64,000 nt of DNA, taken from contig CBIHON010000005.1 in the NCBI GenBank assembly GCA_966211965.1, positions 1-64,000 of the forward strand, written 5' to 3'. The position numbers and the translations under genes were made by a program. Origin of the DNA: CBIHON01 sp966211965. Its GTDB lineage: Bacteria; Pseudomonadota; Gammaproteobacteria; Burkholderiales; Burkholderiaceae_D. This document shows, one piece after another, positions 48,701 to 56,410 of the stretch. How positions within the stretch are numbered: the stretch's first letter is position 1; every line of letters begins with the position of its first letter. The notes below the pieces were generated by a model. The model saw only the letters and a list, made by a program, of their open reading frames with translations, was not told the DNA's origin and made no database searches.

Positions 48701-49453
48701 GATGAGACCATCGATTTCATCACCAGCCACGCGCATGTCGGCAATATCTACGTGAACCGCAATATCGTCGGAGCGGTAGTCGGCGTGCAGCCTTTCGGCG
48801 GCGAAGGAAAGTCCGGCACCGGCCCGAAAGCCGGCGGCCCTTTGTATCTGAAGCGCCTGCAACGCAACCCCAGCGTTACCCTGGGTGCCCATACGATCCA
48901 TGCGCAGAAAAACGGCATCTCGCCGCTCGATGCGCTGTTGGCCTGGGCCAAGCTGCACGGCCACGAACGCATTGCCGCGCTCGGTGAACAGTACGCACAC
49001 AACACGCCCTTGCATACCGCGCTGGCCTTGCCCGGTCCGACCGGCGAGCGCAATACGCTGTCCTTCGCGGCACGCGGCGCCGTGTTGTGCGCAGCCTCCG
49101 GCGTCGATGCTCTGCTCAATCAATTGGCCGCCGTGCTGGCCACCGGCAATACCGCATGCGTGCTGACCGCGTCCGTCGGCTTGATCCCGGCCGGCCTGCC
49201 CGGCGCGGTACGCGACGCAATCCAATTGCTGGAGCGGGTCCAGGACGGCGATTTGCACATCGCATTGGTGGAAACCGGGCAAGCGCATCAGCTACGCATC
49301 GCTTTGGCAGGCCGGGAAGGGGCCTTGGTGCCTTTGATCGAGACGACCGAAGGGGAACACATACCTCTGTGGCGCCTCGTTGCCGAACGGGCGTTATGCG
49401 TCAACACAACCGCAGCCGGCGGGAATGCAAGCTTGATGACCTTAGAGGTATAG
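45773..49453 (+). CDS. putA: Bifunctional proline dehydrogenase/glutamate-semialdehyde dehydrogenase
   Basis: 1226 residues. Oxidises proline to glutamate in two steps at the membrane face. The PRODH barrel spans about residues 180-480 (VKLSALHPRYSRAQ, NIDAEEADRLELS, RLVKGAYWDAEIKRAQ). The ALDH module spans about 580-1030, with E808 (FIAETGGQNAM) and nucleophile C842 (SAGQRCSALR). A C-terminal ALDH-superfamily extension completes the long type-B form. The N-terminus lacks the ribbon-helix-helix of self-regulating PutA proteins, so control is probably by the divergent Lrp-type gene. ATG 45773; a hairpin follows the stop. Confidence 0.97.
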   Translation: MPSSHATLSVVPPQTVPFAAFHSEILSQPTTLRTAITASYRADERAAVRSLLAQAEPSATSREAIQGLARKLVEAVRNKRTRASGVDALMHEFSLSSEEGVALMCLAEALLRIPDHQTADRLIADKISKGDWRKHLGESPSLFVNAATWGLLVTGKLVATNSEHGLGSALTRLIAKGGEPLIRKGVDLAMRMLGNQFVTGQTIAAALANSRNNEARGYRYSYDMLGEAALTEHDAAKYYAAYEEAIHAIGRASNGRGIKNGPGISVKLSALHPRYSRAQHARVMQELLPRLKKLLLLAKRYDIGLNIDAEEADRLELSLDLMEALAFDPDLAGFDGIGFVVQAYQKRCPFVIDYLADLARRSDRKFMVRLVKGAYWDAEIKRAQVDGLPGYPVYTRKVYTDVSYLACAQKLLTMTDLIYPQFATHNAHSLAAIYTWAQEKNITEYEFQCLHGMGETLYDQVVGKDHLDRACRIYAPVGSHQTLLAYLVRRLLENGANSSFVNQIVDENVAIDSLIADPFLTAQKLGGVPHPGIPLPLDLYGESRKNSAGVDLSNENVLRNIDAAFSRFGTQQWHAGPLLNGPVRASHMQPILNPADQRDVVGQVIEADWEDVETALAAADAYAMNWQTLPPCERADALSRAADLLEQHQLELMALAIREAGKSLPNAVAEVREAVDFLRYYAAQVHGLPNTLALGPVVCISPWNFPLAIFVGEVSAALAAGNVVLAKPAEQTPLIAHRAVQLLHQAGIPRGALQFLPGRGETVGAGLTSDARTRGVIFTGSTEVAQLINRTLAKRSVEESCDIPFIAETGGQNAMIVDSSALPEQVVQDVITSAFDSAGQRCSALRVLFLQNDIAEKTLEMLRGAMRELRIGNPDRLSIDIGPVIDAEAQRGLCAHIDKMKTGAKNFYQLPLPAEHQHGTFVAPTVLEIGALDELQKEVFGPVLHVIRYSREQLPALVEAINASGYGLTLGVHSRIDETIDFITSHAHVGNIYVNRNIVGAVVGVQPFGGEGKSGTGPKAGGPLYLKRLQRNPSVTLGAHTIHAQKNGISPLDALLAWAKLHGHERIAALGEQYAHNTPLHTALALPGPTGERNTLSFAARGAVLCAASGVDALLNQLAAVLATGNTACVLTASVGLIPAGLPGAVRDAIQLLERVQDGDLHIALVETGQAHQLRIALAGREGALVPLIETTEGEHIPLWRLVAERALCVNTTAAGGNASLMTLEV

Positions 49454-49762
49454 GGCAAAGCGCTCTCGCGCGCCGCCGGAGCGCTTAAGAACCTCTCAAT
49501 AAATTCCGCTGGCCAGGCGCGCCGATGCGAACAGTACCAACCTACGGCAAAAAGAAGCAACAACGCCAGCGGCTTTTGATTTTAGCGGTACTCGGATAGA
49601 AGGTTCGGATACAGTAAGTTCCGTCCGCCTTGCTCGCCGGCATACCCAGGTGTACATTGAGAATCTTCCGCAGCGATCAACATTTTCACGACCGCGTCTT
49701 TCCGATTTCGCGGAAAAATCTGCATCAAGCTGGCTACCAGACCAACCTTGGGAGAATGCACG
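49454..49762. other. putA-to-glycosidase intergenic region
   Basis: About 310 bases. An inverted repeat AAGCGCTC (49458-49465) / GAGCGCTT (49479-49486) lies right after putA and may help end its transcript, though without a T-tract. The rest presumably holds the promoter of the next gene; no strong consensus was recognised. Confidence 0.4.
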
Positions 49763-51682
49763 ATGAAACGGATTGCATTGGGATTGGCGCTCGCACTCTG
49801 CGCAATCGGCAGCCAGGCGGCGGTGGATTCTTCAACGGCAGCCAAGGTGGCATCGTGGTTGCGCAACGCTGCGCCGGTCAGCGGCGATGCATCGCATTTC
49901 GCGGTTCTCGGCGTGCAGAATTTCAACGGCCTCGGCACGGTCGCCGACAACGCGCTGGTCAGCCAGGGGCCACAGGCCTTTTACCAGAATTCCGCGGCGA
50001 CGCAGGATGCCCGCAACCTGATCACTTCTCGCTTGTCCGCGCTGGGGCCGGTGATGCAGGCCGGCGGCATCACGGCGTTTCGCGACGTGGCGAACCTGCC
50101 TTGGGGCATGATCGAACCGGCGCAGGGTCAATACAATTTCAGCCTGATGGATGTGCTGGTGCAGAATTACCAAACCTACGGAGTCGACTATGTCGGGGTG
50201 GCGATGCCGTTTGCGAGCTGGGACCTGGTCAGCCGGCCGGCGGCGCCGGCGAAATGCCAGCACTTTTTCACCGAGGACTACAAATACCTGGCCTATGGCG
50301 GAAAAATGGACCGCTACGTCAACCTGGACGCCTTCGCCGCCATGTTGCAGGCGACCGTGGAGCGCTATGACGGTGATGGCACCGGCGATATGGCGGGACT
50401 GACGCGCAGCGTGAAATACTGGCAGTTGCAGAATGAGCCGGAAGGGGCCGATTGCGGACAATTTCGCGGCGACGTCGCGTCCTTCGTCGAATTCATGAAA
50501 CGCGGTTACAACGCCGTCAAGGCGGCCTGCCCGAGTTGCCAGGTGCTCAACGGCGGCGCCGCCCAGTTCGACAAGACCAAACAGGGCGGGGACTTTTGGT
50601 GGGAATATGCAAGCCGCGGCGGCAAGCCGTACATCGACATCGTTGCGCTGCATTACAACGAGGGCAAAGACCCCGGCGCGCAGGATGTAGCCGATTTTGA
50701 AACCAAGCTCGCCAATGTCAAGGATGCGCTGGGCGCCGATAAGCCGATCTGGGTAACCGAATTCGGCGTGGTCATCAATGTGCCGCCTGGCGGCTTCGTC
50801 TCCCTGACCGAAACCCAGGCGGCTTCCTGGTACACGCGCTTCTATGCTGCCGGCCTGAACGGCGGCGTCAAGCGTTTCTTTTCCGACGCTCAATCCTTTT
50901 TTACCAGCGGCGGAAACAACACCGTCACGCTCCTGTTGCCCTATTACACCAACAAACTGCTGGAAGCCAAGCTGGGCAATTTCACGGCTTCGAGCAAACT
51001 GGCGCCGGGGCAGTACCGCTTCACCGTGAACGGCGCCTCGGTCTACGTGCTATGGTCCGGCGTGCCCGCCGAACTGACCGGCACCGTCACTTCTTACGAT
51101 ATTTACGGCACCGAAACAACGGGCGACGCCAAGGCCTTGAATCCGACCCAGGACTTGCCCTTGATCGTGCAGTCCGGCACGCCGGCGACAGCGTCTAAAG
51201 TGGTTGAATTCTATAACCCCGACCTGGATCATTATTTCATCACCGCCGACCCGGCCGAGCAAGCGCTGGTCGATACCGGTGCGGTCGGCCGCTGGCAGCG
51301 GACTGGCGGCACATTCAACGCAGGGGGCAGCAATCAGGTGTGCCGTTTCTACGGCAATAGCGCGACCGATCCGATCAGCAAAACGATGTATGGGCCTAAT
51401 TCGCATTTCTATACGGCGGATGCGGCAGAGTGCAGCTACATCAAGTCGATTTACAACGCGAATGCGAAGAGCTGGAAATTCGAGACCAACGATTTCTCGA
51501 TCACGCCGGCATCGGCAGGAACTTGTGCCGCCGGACTGGTGCCGGTCTATCGCGCCTACAACAACGGCTTTGCACGGGGCATCGATGCCAACCATCGCTA
51601 CACCAGCAGCAACGCCGCGTACCAGCAAGCCATCGCCGCCGGGTGGTCGGGAGAGGGCGTGGTGATGTGCGCGCCGCAGTAG
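49763..51682 (+). CDS. Secreted glycosidase-like protein (clan GH-A barrel) with DUF5648-like C-terminus
   Basis: 639 residues from ATG 49763 (GGGAGA upstream). Signal peptide IALGLALALCAIGSQAAV. The middle part reads as a TIM barrel of clan GH-A (GH39/GH5-like): candidate acid/base E225 in WQLQNEPEG and nucleophile E333 in IWVTEFGV, both at strand ends as expected. The last 165 residues (VVEFYNPDLDHYFITADPAE, VCRFYG, SHFYTADAAEC and VYRAYNNGF) match the repeat pattern of DUF5648, a module found on secreted hydrolases. Substrate unknown; probably a polysaccharide. It stands alone. Confidence 0.8.
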   Translation: MKRIALGLALALCAIGSQAAVDSSTAAKVASWLRNAAPVSGDASHFAVLGVQNFNGLGTVADNALVSQGPQAFYQNSAATQDARNLITSRLSALGPVMQAGGITAFRDVANLPWGMIEPAQGQYNFSLMDVLVQNYQTYGVDYVGVAMPFASWDLVSRPAAPAKCQHFFTEDYKYLAYGGKMDRYVNLDAFAAMLQATVERYDGDGTGDMAGLTRSVKYWQLQNEPEGADCGQFRGDVASFVEFMKRGYNAVKAACPSCQVLNGGAAQFDKTKQGGDFWWEYASRGGKPYIDIVALHYNEGKDPGAQDVADFETKLANVKDALGADKPIWVTEFGVVINVPPGGFVSLTETQAASWYTRFYAAGLNGGVKRFFSDAQSFFTSGGNNTVTLLLPYYTNKLLEAKLGNFTASSKLAPGQYRFTVNGASVYVLWSGVPAELTGTVTSYDIYGTETTGDAKALNPTQDLPLIVQSGTPATASKVVEFYNPDLDHYFITADPAEQALVDTGAVGRWQRTGGTFNAGGSNQVCRFYGNSATDPISKTMYGPNSHFYTADAAECSYIKSIYNANAKSWKFETNDFSITPASAGTCAAGLVPVYRAYNNGFARGIDANHRYTSSNAAYQQAIAAGWSGEGVVMCAPQ

Positions 51683-51747
51683 AATAGAGCATAGAGCAGC
51701 ATGCATAGCCGGAATCGGCATCGCTCTCAAACTCGAAGGTCAGATAA

Positions 51748-52824
51748 TTGTCCAATCCAGCCAAAATGAAAATCCTGCCTACTTGGTCAATTCGCCTGTG
51801 CATTGGCGCCGTGATCGCTCTATCCATAGGGCAGCAAGCGTTCGCGCAAAAATGGGATGGGCCTACCAGCGGCCCGGTCAAACAAGCCGGGAAAAAAGTG
51901 CTGTTCATTTCTCAAGATTTCAAGAATGGCGGCATTTCGGCAGCGTATCGAGGCTTTTTTGCGGCAACCCAGGAACTCGGCTGGGACATCAGCATTGAAG
52001 ATGGGAAAAGCGATGTAGAAACGATCCGTGCCGCATTTGTTGCTGCGATCCGTTCCCGCCAAGATGCCATTGTCCTTGGCGGGTTTCAAGTTGAAGGGCT
52101 TGAAGATGCAATCGCTCTTGCCAAACAATCAAAGATTATCCTGGCCGGCTGGCACGCTGCAGCGGAACCGGGGCCGACCAAAGAACTGTTCATTAATATT
52201 GCGACGAAATCTTCCGAAGTTGCAAAGATGGCAGCTGAATATGCGATCCACAACGGAAAAGAGAATGTAGGCGTCATCATCTTTAATGACAGTCGTTTCG
52301 CGGTAGCCAACGCAAAAACGAAGCACATGAAAGAGATTATTGAACAGTGTAAAACGTGCAAGGTTCTATCTGTGGAAAACCTTCCCATATCGAACGCGAA
52401 GACGGAAATTCCGTCTGCCGTTGTCCGGTTGGATAAAACCTATGGTAAAGCCTGGACTCACACACTGGCAATAAACGATGTGTACTTTGACGCCATGAAT
52501 GTCCCTCTCGTTTCAATTGGGCGGTTGGACATTAAAAACGTATCCGCCGGCGACGGCTCCAATCTGGCGCTTAGCCGTATCAGAGGAGGGCGATCGCAAC
52601 AGATTGCGACAGTGGCCGAGCCGACGAATATGCAAGGCTGGCAATTGGCCGATGAATTGAATCGGGCTTTCGCTGGAAACGCCCCAAGCGGCTACATTAC
52701 CAAACCTATCGTGGTCACAACACAGTTGTTGCAACAGCTTGGTACCCGCGAAATAGATTCAGGAATCCCGTACAAAGAGGCTTACAGGGCAATATGGCAA
52801 GTAAATCCCGTTGTAAAACATTAA
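51748..52824 (+). CDS. Sugar-type ABC transporter periplasmic binding protein (orphan)
   Basis: 358 residues. A signal peptide (IRLCIGAVIALSIGQQAFAQ) precedes a Peripla_BP_4-like fold: VLFISQDFKNGGISAAYRGF, IVLGGFQVEGLEDAIALAKQ, IILAGWHAAAEPGPTKEL, then SAAEY-like AAEYAIHNGKENVGVIIF. These are ribose/galactose-type receptors. The start is TTG 51748 (AAGG upstream) or ATG 51766. It is encoded on the plus strand, convergent with a four-gene CUT2 transporter whose own receptor (56362) is different, so it may serve that transporter with another ligand or a sensor. Codon use appears less G+C-rich than its neighbours. Confidence 0.8.
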   Translation: MSNPAKMKILPTWSIRLCIGAVIALSIGQQAFAQKWDGPTSGPVKQAGKKVLFISQDFKNGGISAAYRGFFAATQELGWDISIEDGKSDVETIRAAFVAAIRSRQDAIVLGGFQVEGLEDAIALAKQSKIILAGWHAAAEPGPTKELFINIATKSSEVAKMAAEYAIHNGKENVGVIIFNDSRFAVANAKTKHMKEIIEQCKTCKVLSVENLPISNAKTEIPSAVVRLDKTYGKAWTHTLAINDVYFDAMNVPLVSIGRLDIKNVSAGDGSNLALSRIRGGRSQQIATVAEPTNMQGWQLADELNRAFAGNAPSGYITKPIVVTTQLLQQLGTREIDSGIPYKEAYRAIWQVNPVVKH

Positions 52825-52900
52825 TTGCTTCATTCCCCATACAGACTTGACTGATAAGCCGGTAGCCCGAAGAGCCTCGAAATAATCATCCAGTTGACGG

Positions 52901-53887
52901 CTACTTCGTTACCAGACTCCTGGAACGATCAATCGTGAGCGCCACCGCCACCACCACCAGCACGCCATAGACGATGGGTTCGTAGGCGGGATCGAGGCCG
53001 ACCGCCGCGATGCCGACTCGAAGAACGGTGACTGTCAGCACGCCGATCAAGGTGCGGCCCAGCCCGCCAACTCCGCCCGTCATGGCGTTGCCGCCGATCA
53101 GGACGGCAGCAATGCTCGGCAACAGCAGGCTGTCGGCAATGGTCGGGTTGCCGCTGTAGGTGCGCGCCACCATCGCCATTCCGGCCAGCCCGGAGAATAG
53201 CCCGCTCAATGCGAAAACAAGGATTTTCACTCGGCCGACGCGAATGCCGGAGAGCAGTGCCGCCCTTGGGTTCAAGCCGATTGCATAGATGGCGCGGCCG
53301 AGCGGGAGCCAGCGCAAAGAGGCGGCCAGGACAATGAGCGCCGCGGCCGCAAAAGCGAAGGAGTGCGGCAACCCCAAGCTGCTGCCTTCAAGCCAGCCGA
53401 CGGCAGCATAGCCGGCGCTGACCGGTATAGTCGTGTGTGCAATTGCCAGCGCGATGCCCGACCATAGCCCGAAGCCGGCCAGCGTGACGACGATCGAGGG
53501 TATCTGCGCGCGCGCGTGGAATGCGCCCTGGAAAGCGCCGACCAGAGTGGTCAACGCCAGCACGACCAGCACGCCGACGCCGCCCATCGAAGGCAGCACA
53601 AGCGCGATCAACACCGAGGCCAGTGCGGCCAGCGCGGCCATCGACAGGTCGATGCCGCCGAGCAGGATCGCCAGCGTCTGGCCGCTTGCCAAGAGCAGGA
53701 TCACGCTCGATTCGCCGGCCAGCACGCTGAGGTTGCCGAGGGACAGAAACGCAGGCTCGGCGAGCCCCACGGCAGCGAGCAAGGCGAGCAAAACCGCGAA
53801 CGGCATGAAGGGCGCAAGCAAGCCGCCGGTCCGGAGCCCGCCCTTGCCGGAAGCGCCCGTATGAGAATGCCAATTAAGCCGGCGCAT
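52901..53887 (-). CDS. CUT2-family ABC transporter permease (second)
   Basis: 328 residues from ATG 53887, one base after the ATPase stop (TGA-C-ATG), so translation is coupled. About eight to ten membrane helices and the ribose-type permease (BPD_transp_2) pattern: LLLASGQTLAILLGGIDLSM near residue 65, GLNPRAALLSGI, and GNAMTGGVGGLGRTLIG. The frame can be extended 24 codons to 53959, over the ATPase end, but that is unlikely. With the first permease it would form a heterodimeric channel; ribose transporters typically have one permease gene used twice. Last gene of the operon. Confidence 0.9.
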   Translation of the reverse strand: MRRLNWHSHTGASGKGGLRTGGLLAPFMPFAVLLALLAAVGLAEPAFLSLGNLSVLAGESSVILLLASGQTLAILLGGIDLSMAALAALASVLIALVLPSMGGVGVLVVLALTTLVGAFQGAFHARAQIPSIVVTLAGFGLWSGIALAIAHTTIPVSAGYAAVGWLEGSSLGLPHSFAFAAAALIVLAASLRWLPLGRAIYAIGLNPRAALLSGIRVGRVKILVFALSGLFSGLAGMAMVARTYSGNPTIADSLLLPSIAAVLIGGNAMTGGVGGLGRTLIGVLTVTVLRVGIAAVGLDPAYEPIVYGVLVVVAVALTIDRSRSLVTK

Positions 53888-53888
53888 G

Positions 53889-55412
53889 TCAGACCATGCA
53901 CTCAAGAATCTGAAGCGCGGACGGCTGTGCCGCAGCAGCGGGGAAACGGCCTGAAACAACGCCGTCTTTCATTACGATGATGGCGTCGCTCAGTGCGATC
54001 AGTTCTTCCAGCGTATCGGCAATCAGCATGATGCCAATGCCGCTTCCGGCGAGCTCGCGGATCAGGAGGATAATCTCCGCCTTGACGCCGACGTCGAGGC
54101 CGCGCAAGGGATGGTCGAGGATCAGGATTTTTGGCGTGTGCGCAATCAGCCATTTCGCGAGTGCCAGCTTCTGCTGGTTGCCGCCGCTGAGATGATGCGC
54201 CGGCATCTCCATTGCACGGGGGGTGATGCGCAGCCGCGCTATCCAGCTTTCGACCATGTCCTTCTCGTAGGCAAGGTCGATGAAGGGGCCGCGGCGCAAG
54301 CCGCCGAGATGCGCCAGCGTCATGTTTTCCCGCACGTTCAGCCCGGCAACGAGGCCCTCGGCATGGCGCTCGGCCGGCACATAGCCGATGCCGAGCCGGA
54401 CCGCATCGGCGGGCTCGCCCAGCCGGATTGATTGTCCGTCGAGCACGATCTCGCCGCTATCCGGCGCCTCGGCGCCGAACAGCGTGCGGCACAGGCTCTC
54501 GCGCCCGGAGCCGGCCACGCCGGCGATGCCGAGCACTTCACCGGCCTGCAGTTCGAAACTGACCGCTTGGTAGCTGCCGGCGCGGCTGAGCGCATGCACG
54601 CGCAATCTGGGTGCAGGCTGACGGAGCGACACGTCAATTGACCTCGGCGTCGCCTGCCGACCGTCTTCGCCGCCGGAGCCGAGCATGAGTTCCTGCAGAT
54701 CGGCGACCTTGCAGTCTTCCCGCGCACGCTGGGCGACGCAGCGGCCATCGCGCATCACGTAGATGCGGTCGCACACACGCAGCACCTCGTCAAGCCGATG
54801 CGACACGAACACGACACAGGCGCGTGCGCGCAGGCGTTCGATCTGCGCCAGGACGGTTTCAAGCTGCCTGGCGTCCAGCATGGAAGTCGGCTCATCGAGC
54901 AAGATGACAGGCTGGTGCTGCGTGCGCTCCTCAAGCGTCAGAACCTTGGCCAATTCGACCACCTGCCGTTCGGCGAAAGACAAGGTATCGGTCTGCGCCG
55001 CCGGCGAAATGACGGAATCGAGCTTGTCGAGTTGCGCCGCAGCCAAGGCATGCAGCGCGTCCCAGCGGTAGAAGCCGGCGCGCAATGCCGCCTCTTCATG
55101 GCCCAGAAAAATGTTCTCGGCAACGCTCAGATTGGGCAGCAGCGACTGTTCCTGAAACACCATGCCGATGCCCGCCTCGGCTGCGGCGGAAACATTCTTC
55201 AGCTTGAGTGGCTGACCGCGCAAAACGATGCGTCCGGCATCGGGCCGGCACAGGCCTGCCAGTACCTTGAGCAGCGTAGACTTGCCCGCGCCGTTTGCGC
55301 CGACCAGTCCGACCACTTCACACGCGCGCGCTTCGATCGACACCTCGTCCAATGCCTGGATGGCGGAAAAACGCTTGCTCACCCGCTCGACACGCAGCAC
55401 CGTCTGGCTCAT
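53889..55412 (-). CDS. CUT2-family ABC transporter ATP-binding protein (two NBDs)
   Basis: 507 residues with two ATPase domains, like RbsA/XylG. NBD1: Walker A GANGAGKST (39-47), signature LSFAERQVVELAKVL and Walker B VILLDEPTS with E174. NBD2 has the degenerate P-loop GVAGSGRESL usual in this group, signature LSGGNQQKLALAKWL, and Walker B LILDHPLRG in which the usual catalytic Glu is His434. The ATG at 55412 overlaps the permease stop (ATGA). The same frame is open up to 56459 but the extra part is a shadow of the permease. Powers the two permeases flanking it. Confidence 0.93.
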   Translation of the reverse strand: MSQTVLRVERVSKRFSAIQALDEVSIEARACEVVGLVGANGAGKSTLLKVLAGLCRPDAGRIVLRGQPLKLKNVSAAAEAGIGMVFQEQSLLPNLSVAENIFLGHEEAALRAGFYRWDALHALAAAQLDKLDSVISPAAQTDTLSFAERQVVELAKVLTLEERTQHQPVILLDEPTSMLDARQLETVLAQIERLRARACVVFVSHRLDEVLRVCDRIYVMRDGRCVAQRAREDCKVADLQELMLGSGGEDGRQATPRSIDVSLRQPAPRLRVHALSRAGSYQAVSFELQAGEVLGIAGVAGSGRESLCRTLFGAEAPDSGEIVLDGQSIRLGEPADAVRLGIGYVPAERHAEGLVAGLNVRENMTLAHLGGLRRGPFIDLAYEKDMVESWIARLRITPRAMEMPAHHLSGGNQQKLALAKWLIAHTPKILILDHPLRGLDVGVKAEIILLIRELAGSGIGIMLIADTLEELIALSDAIIVMKDGVVSGRFPAAAAQPSALQILECMV

Positions 55413-56410
55413 GCGACGCTCCGCAAACGGTTGCGCAAGTGCCACGTCGCCAGCAATGAGGCCGCCAGAACGATCGCACCCTGCACCGCCTTTTGTATGT
55501 TGGGCGTAATGCCGACGAAAATCATGCCGTTGGCGAGCACGGCCAGTAGCAGGGTTCCCACCGCCGATTGCAGCACGCCGCCGCGACCGCCGCTGAGCGA
55601 GGTGCCGCCGATCACCACTGCGGTGACCGTCCCCAGCATTTGCCCGAGGCCGATATCGACATGGCCCAACCCGATCTGCGCCGATCCCAGAACCCCGCCC
55701 AGGCTGGCAAGCAATCCGGAAAAGGCAAAAGCCGCCACCTTGTAGCGATCGACGGCAAGACCGGAAAGGCGTGCCAGCGCCTCTCCGCCGCCGATTGCCA
55801 TGCTGTAGCGGCCAAAGCGCGTGTAATGCTGCAACATGTAACCCACTGCCAGAACCAGGATGGCGACGAGAGCCAGGTTCGGCATCGTCCCAGTCCGACC
55901 GAGGCCGAAGGCGCGCAAGGTCTGATCCTGAATCAACGGCGGCTGGCCGCCGGACAACAACATCGCGAATCCCAAGGCCGCCGACCAGGCGCCGAGCGTA
56001 GCCATGAAGGACGGCACACCCAGCCGCGTGACCACCATCCCGTTCAGAGCACCAATGACGAGGCCCAGCAGCAGGGCCAGCGCGACGCCGAGCAAACCGA
56101 GATCGAGCCCGCTGCGGCTGTTGAGAACCAGCATGGCGAGCGTCAGCGAGCAAGCCGCCATCACGCCTTCGATCGACAAATCGATCGCCCCCTGCAACAC
56201 CACAAAGGTCATTCCGACCGCCAGTATCAAGGGAATGGCAGAGCGGTCCGCAATCGCCCACATATTTTCCACAGTGGCGAAGCGCGGCTCGGCGAGGCTG
56301 AAGCCCACGCATAGAACAATCAGTGCGAGGCCCGGCCCCCAAAGCTGCAAACGGGCAAATTTCAGAACGCCGGGCCGGTGCTGCGGTTCCATAGATGGGC
56401 GCAATCCCAT
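55409..56410 (-). CDS. CUT2-family ABC transporter permease (first)
   Basis: 333 residues, ribose-type permease with about nine membrane helices. Hallmarks: ILAVGMTFVVLQGAIDLSIE near residue 65, GALNGMVVTRLGVPSFMATL, AIGGGEALARLSGLAVDR and IGGTSLSGGRGG. It overlaps the receptor gene by up to 49 bases (start 56410; ATG 56392 is an alternative) and the ATPase start by four. It differs clearly from the second permease at 52901, so the transporter appears to have a heteromeric channel. Confidence 0.9.
   Translation of the reverse strand: MGLRPSMEPQHRPGVLKFARLQLWGPGLALIVLCVGFSLAEPRFATVENMWAIADRSAIPLILAVGMTFVVLQGAIDLSIEGVMAACSLTLAMLVLNSRSGLDLGLLGVALALLLGLVIGALNGMVVTRLGVPSFMATLGAWSAALGFAMLLSGGQPPLIQDQTLRAFGLGRTGTMPNLALVAILVLAVGYMLQHYTRFGRYSMAIGGGEALARLSGLAVDRYKVAAFAFSGLLASLGGVLGSAQIGLGHVDIGLGQMLGTVTAVVIGGTSLSGGRGGVLQSAVGTLLLAVLANGMIFVGITPNIQKAVQGAIVLAASLLATWHLRNRLRSVA

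Noticed and set aside
47399..49288. 629-codon minus-strand open frame opposite putA
   Set aside because: Antisense shadow of putA, no ribosome binding site and Arg/Gln/His-rich composition.
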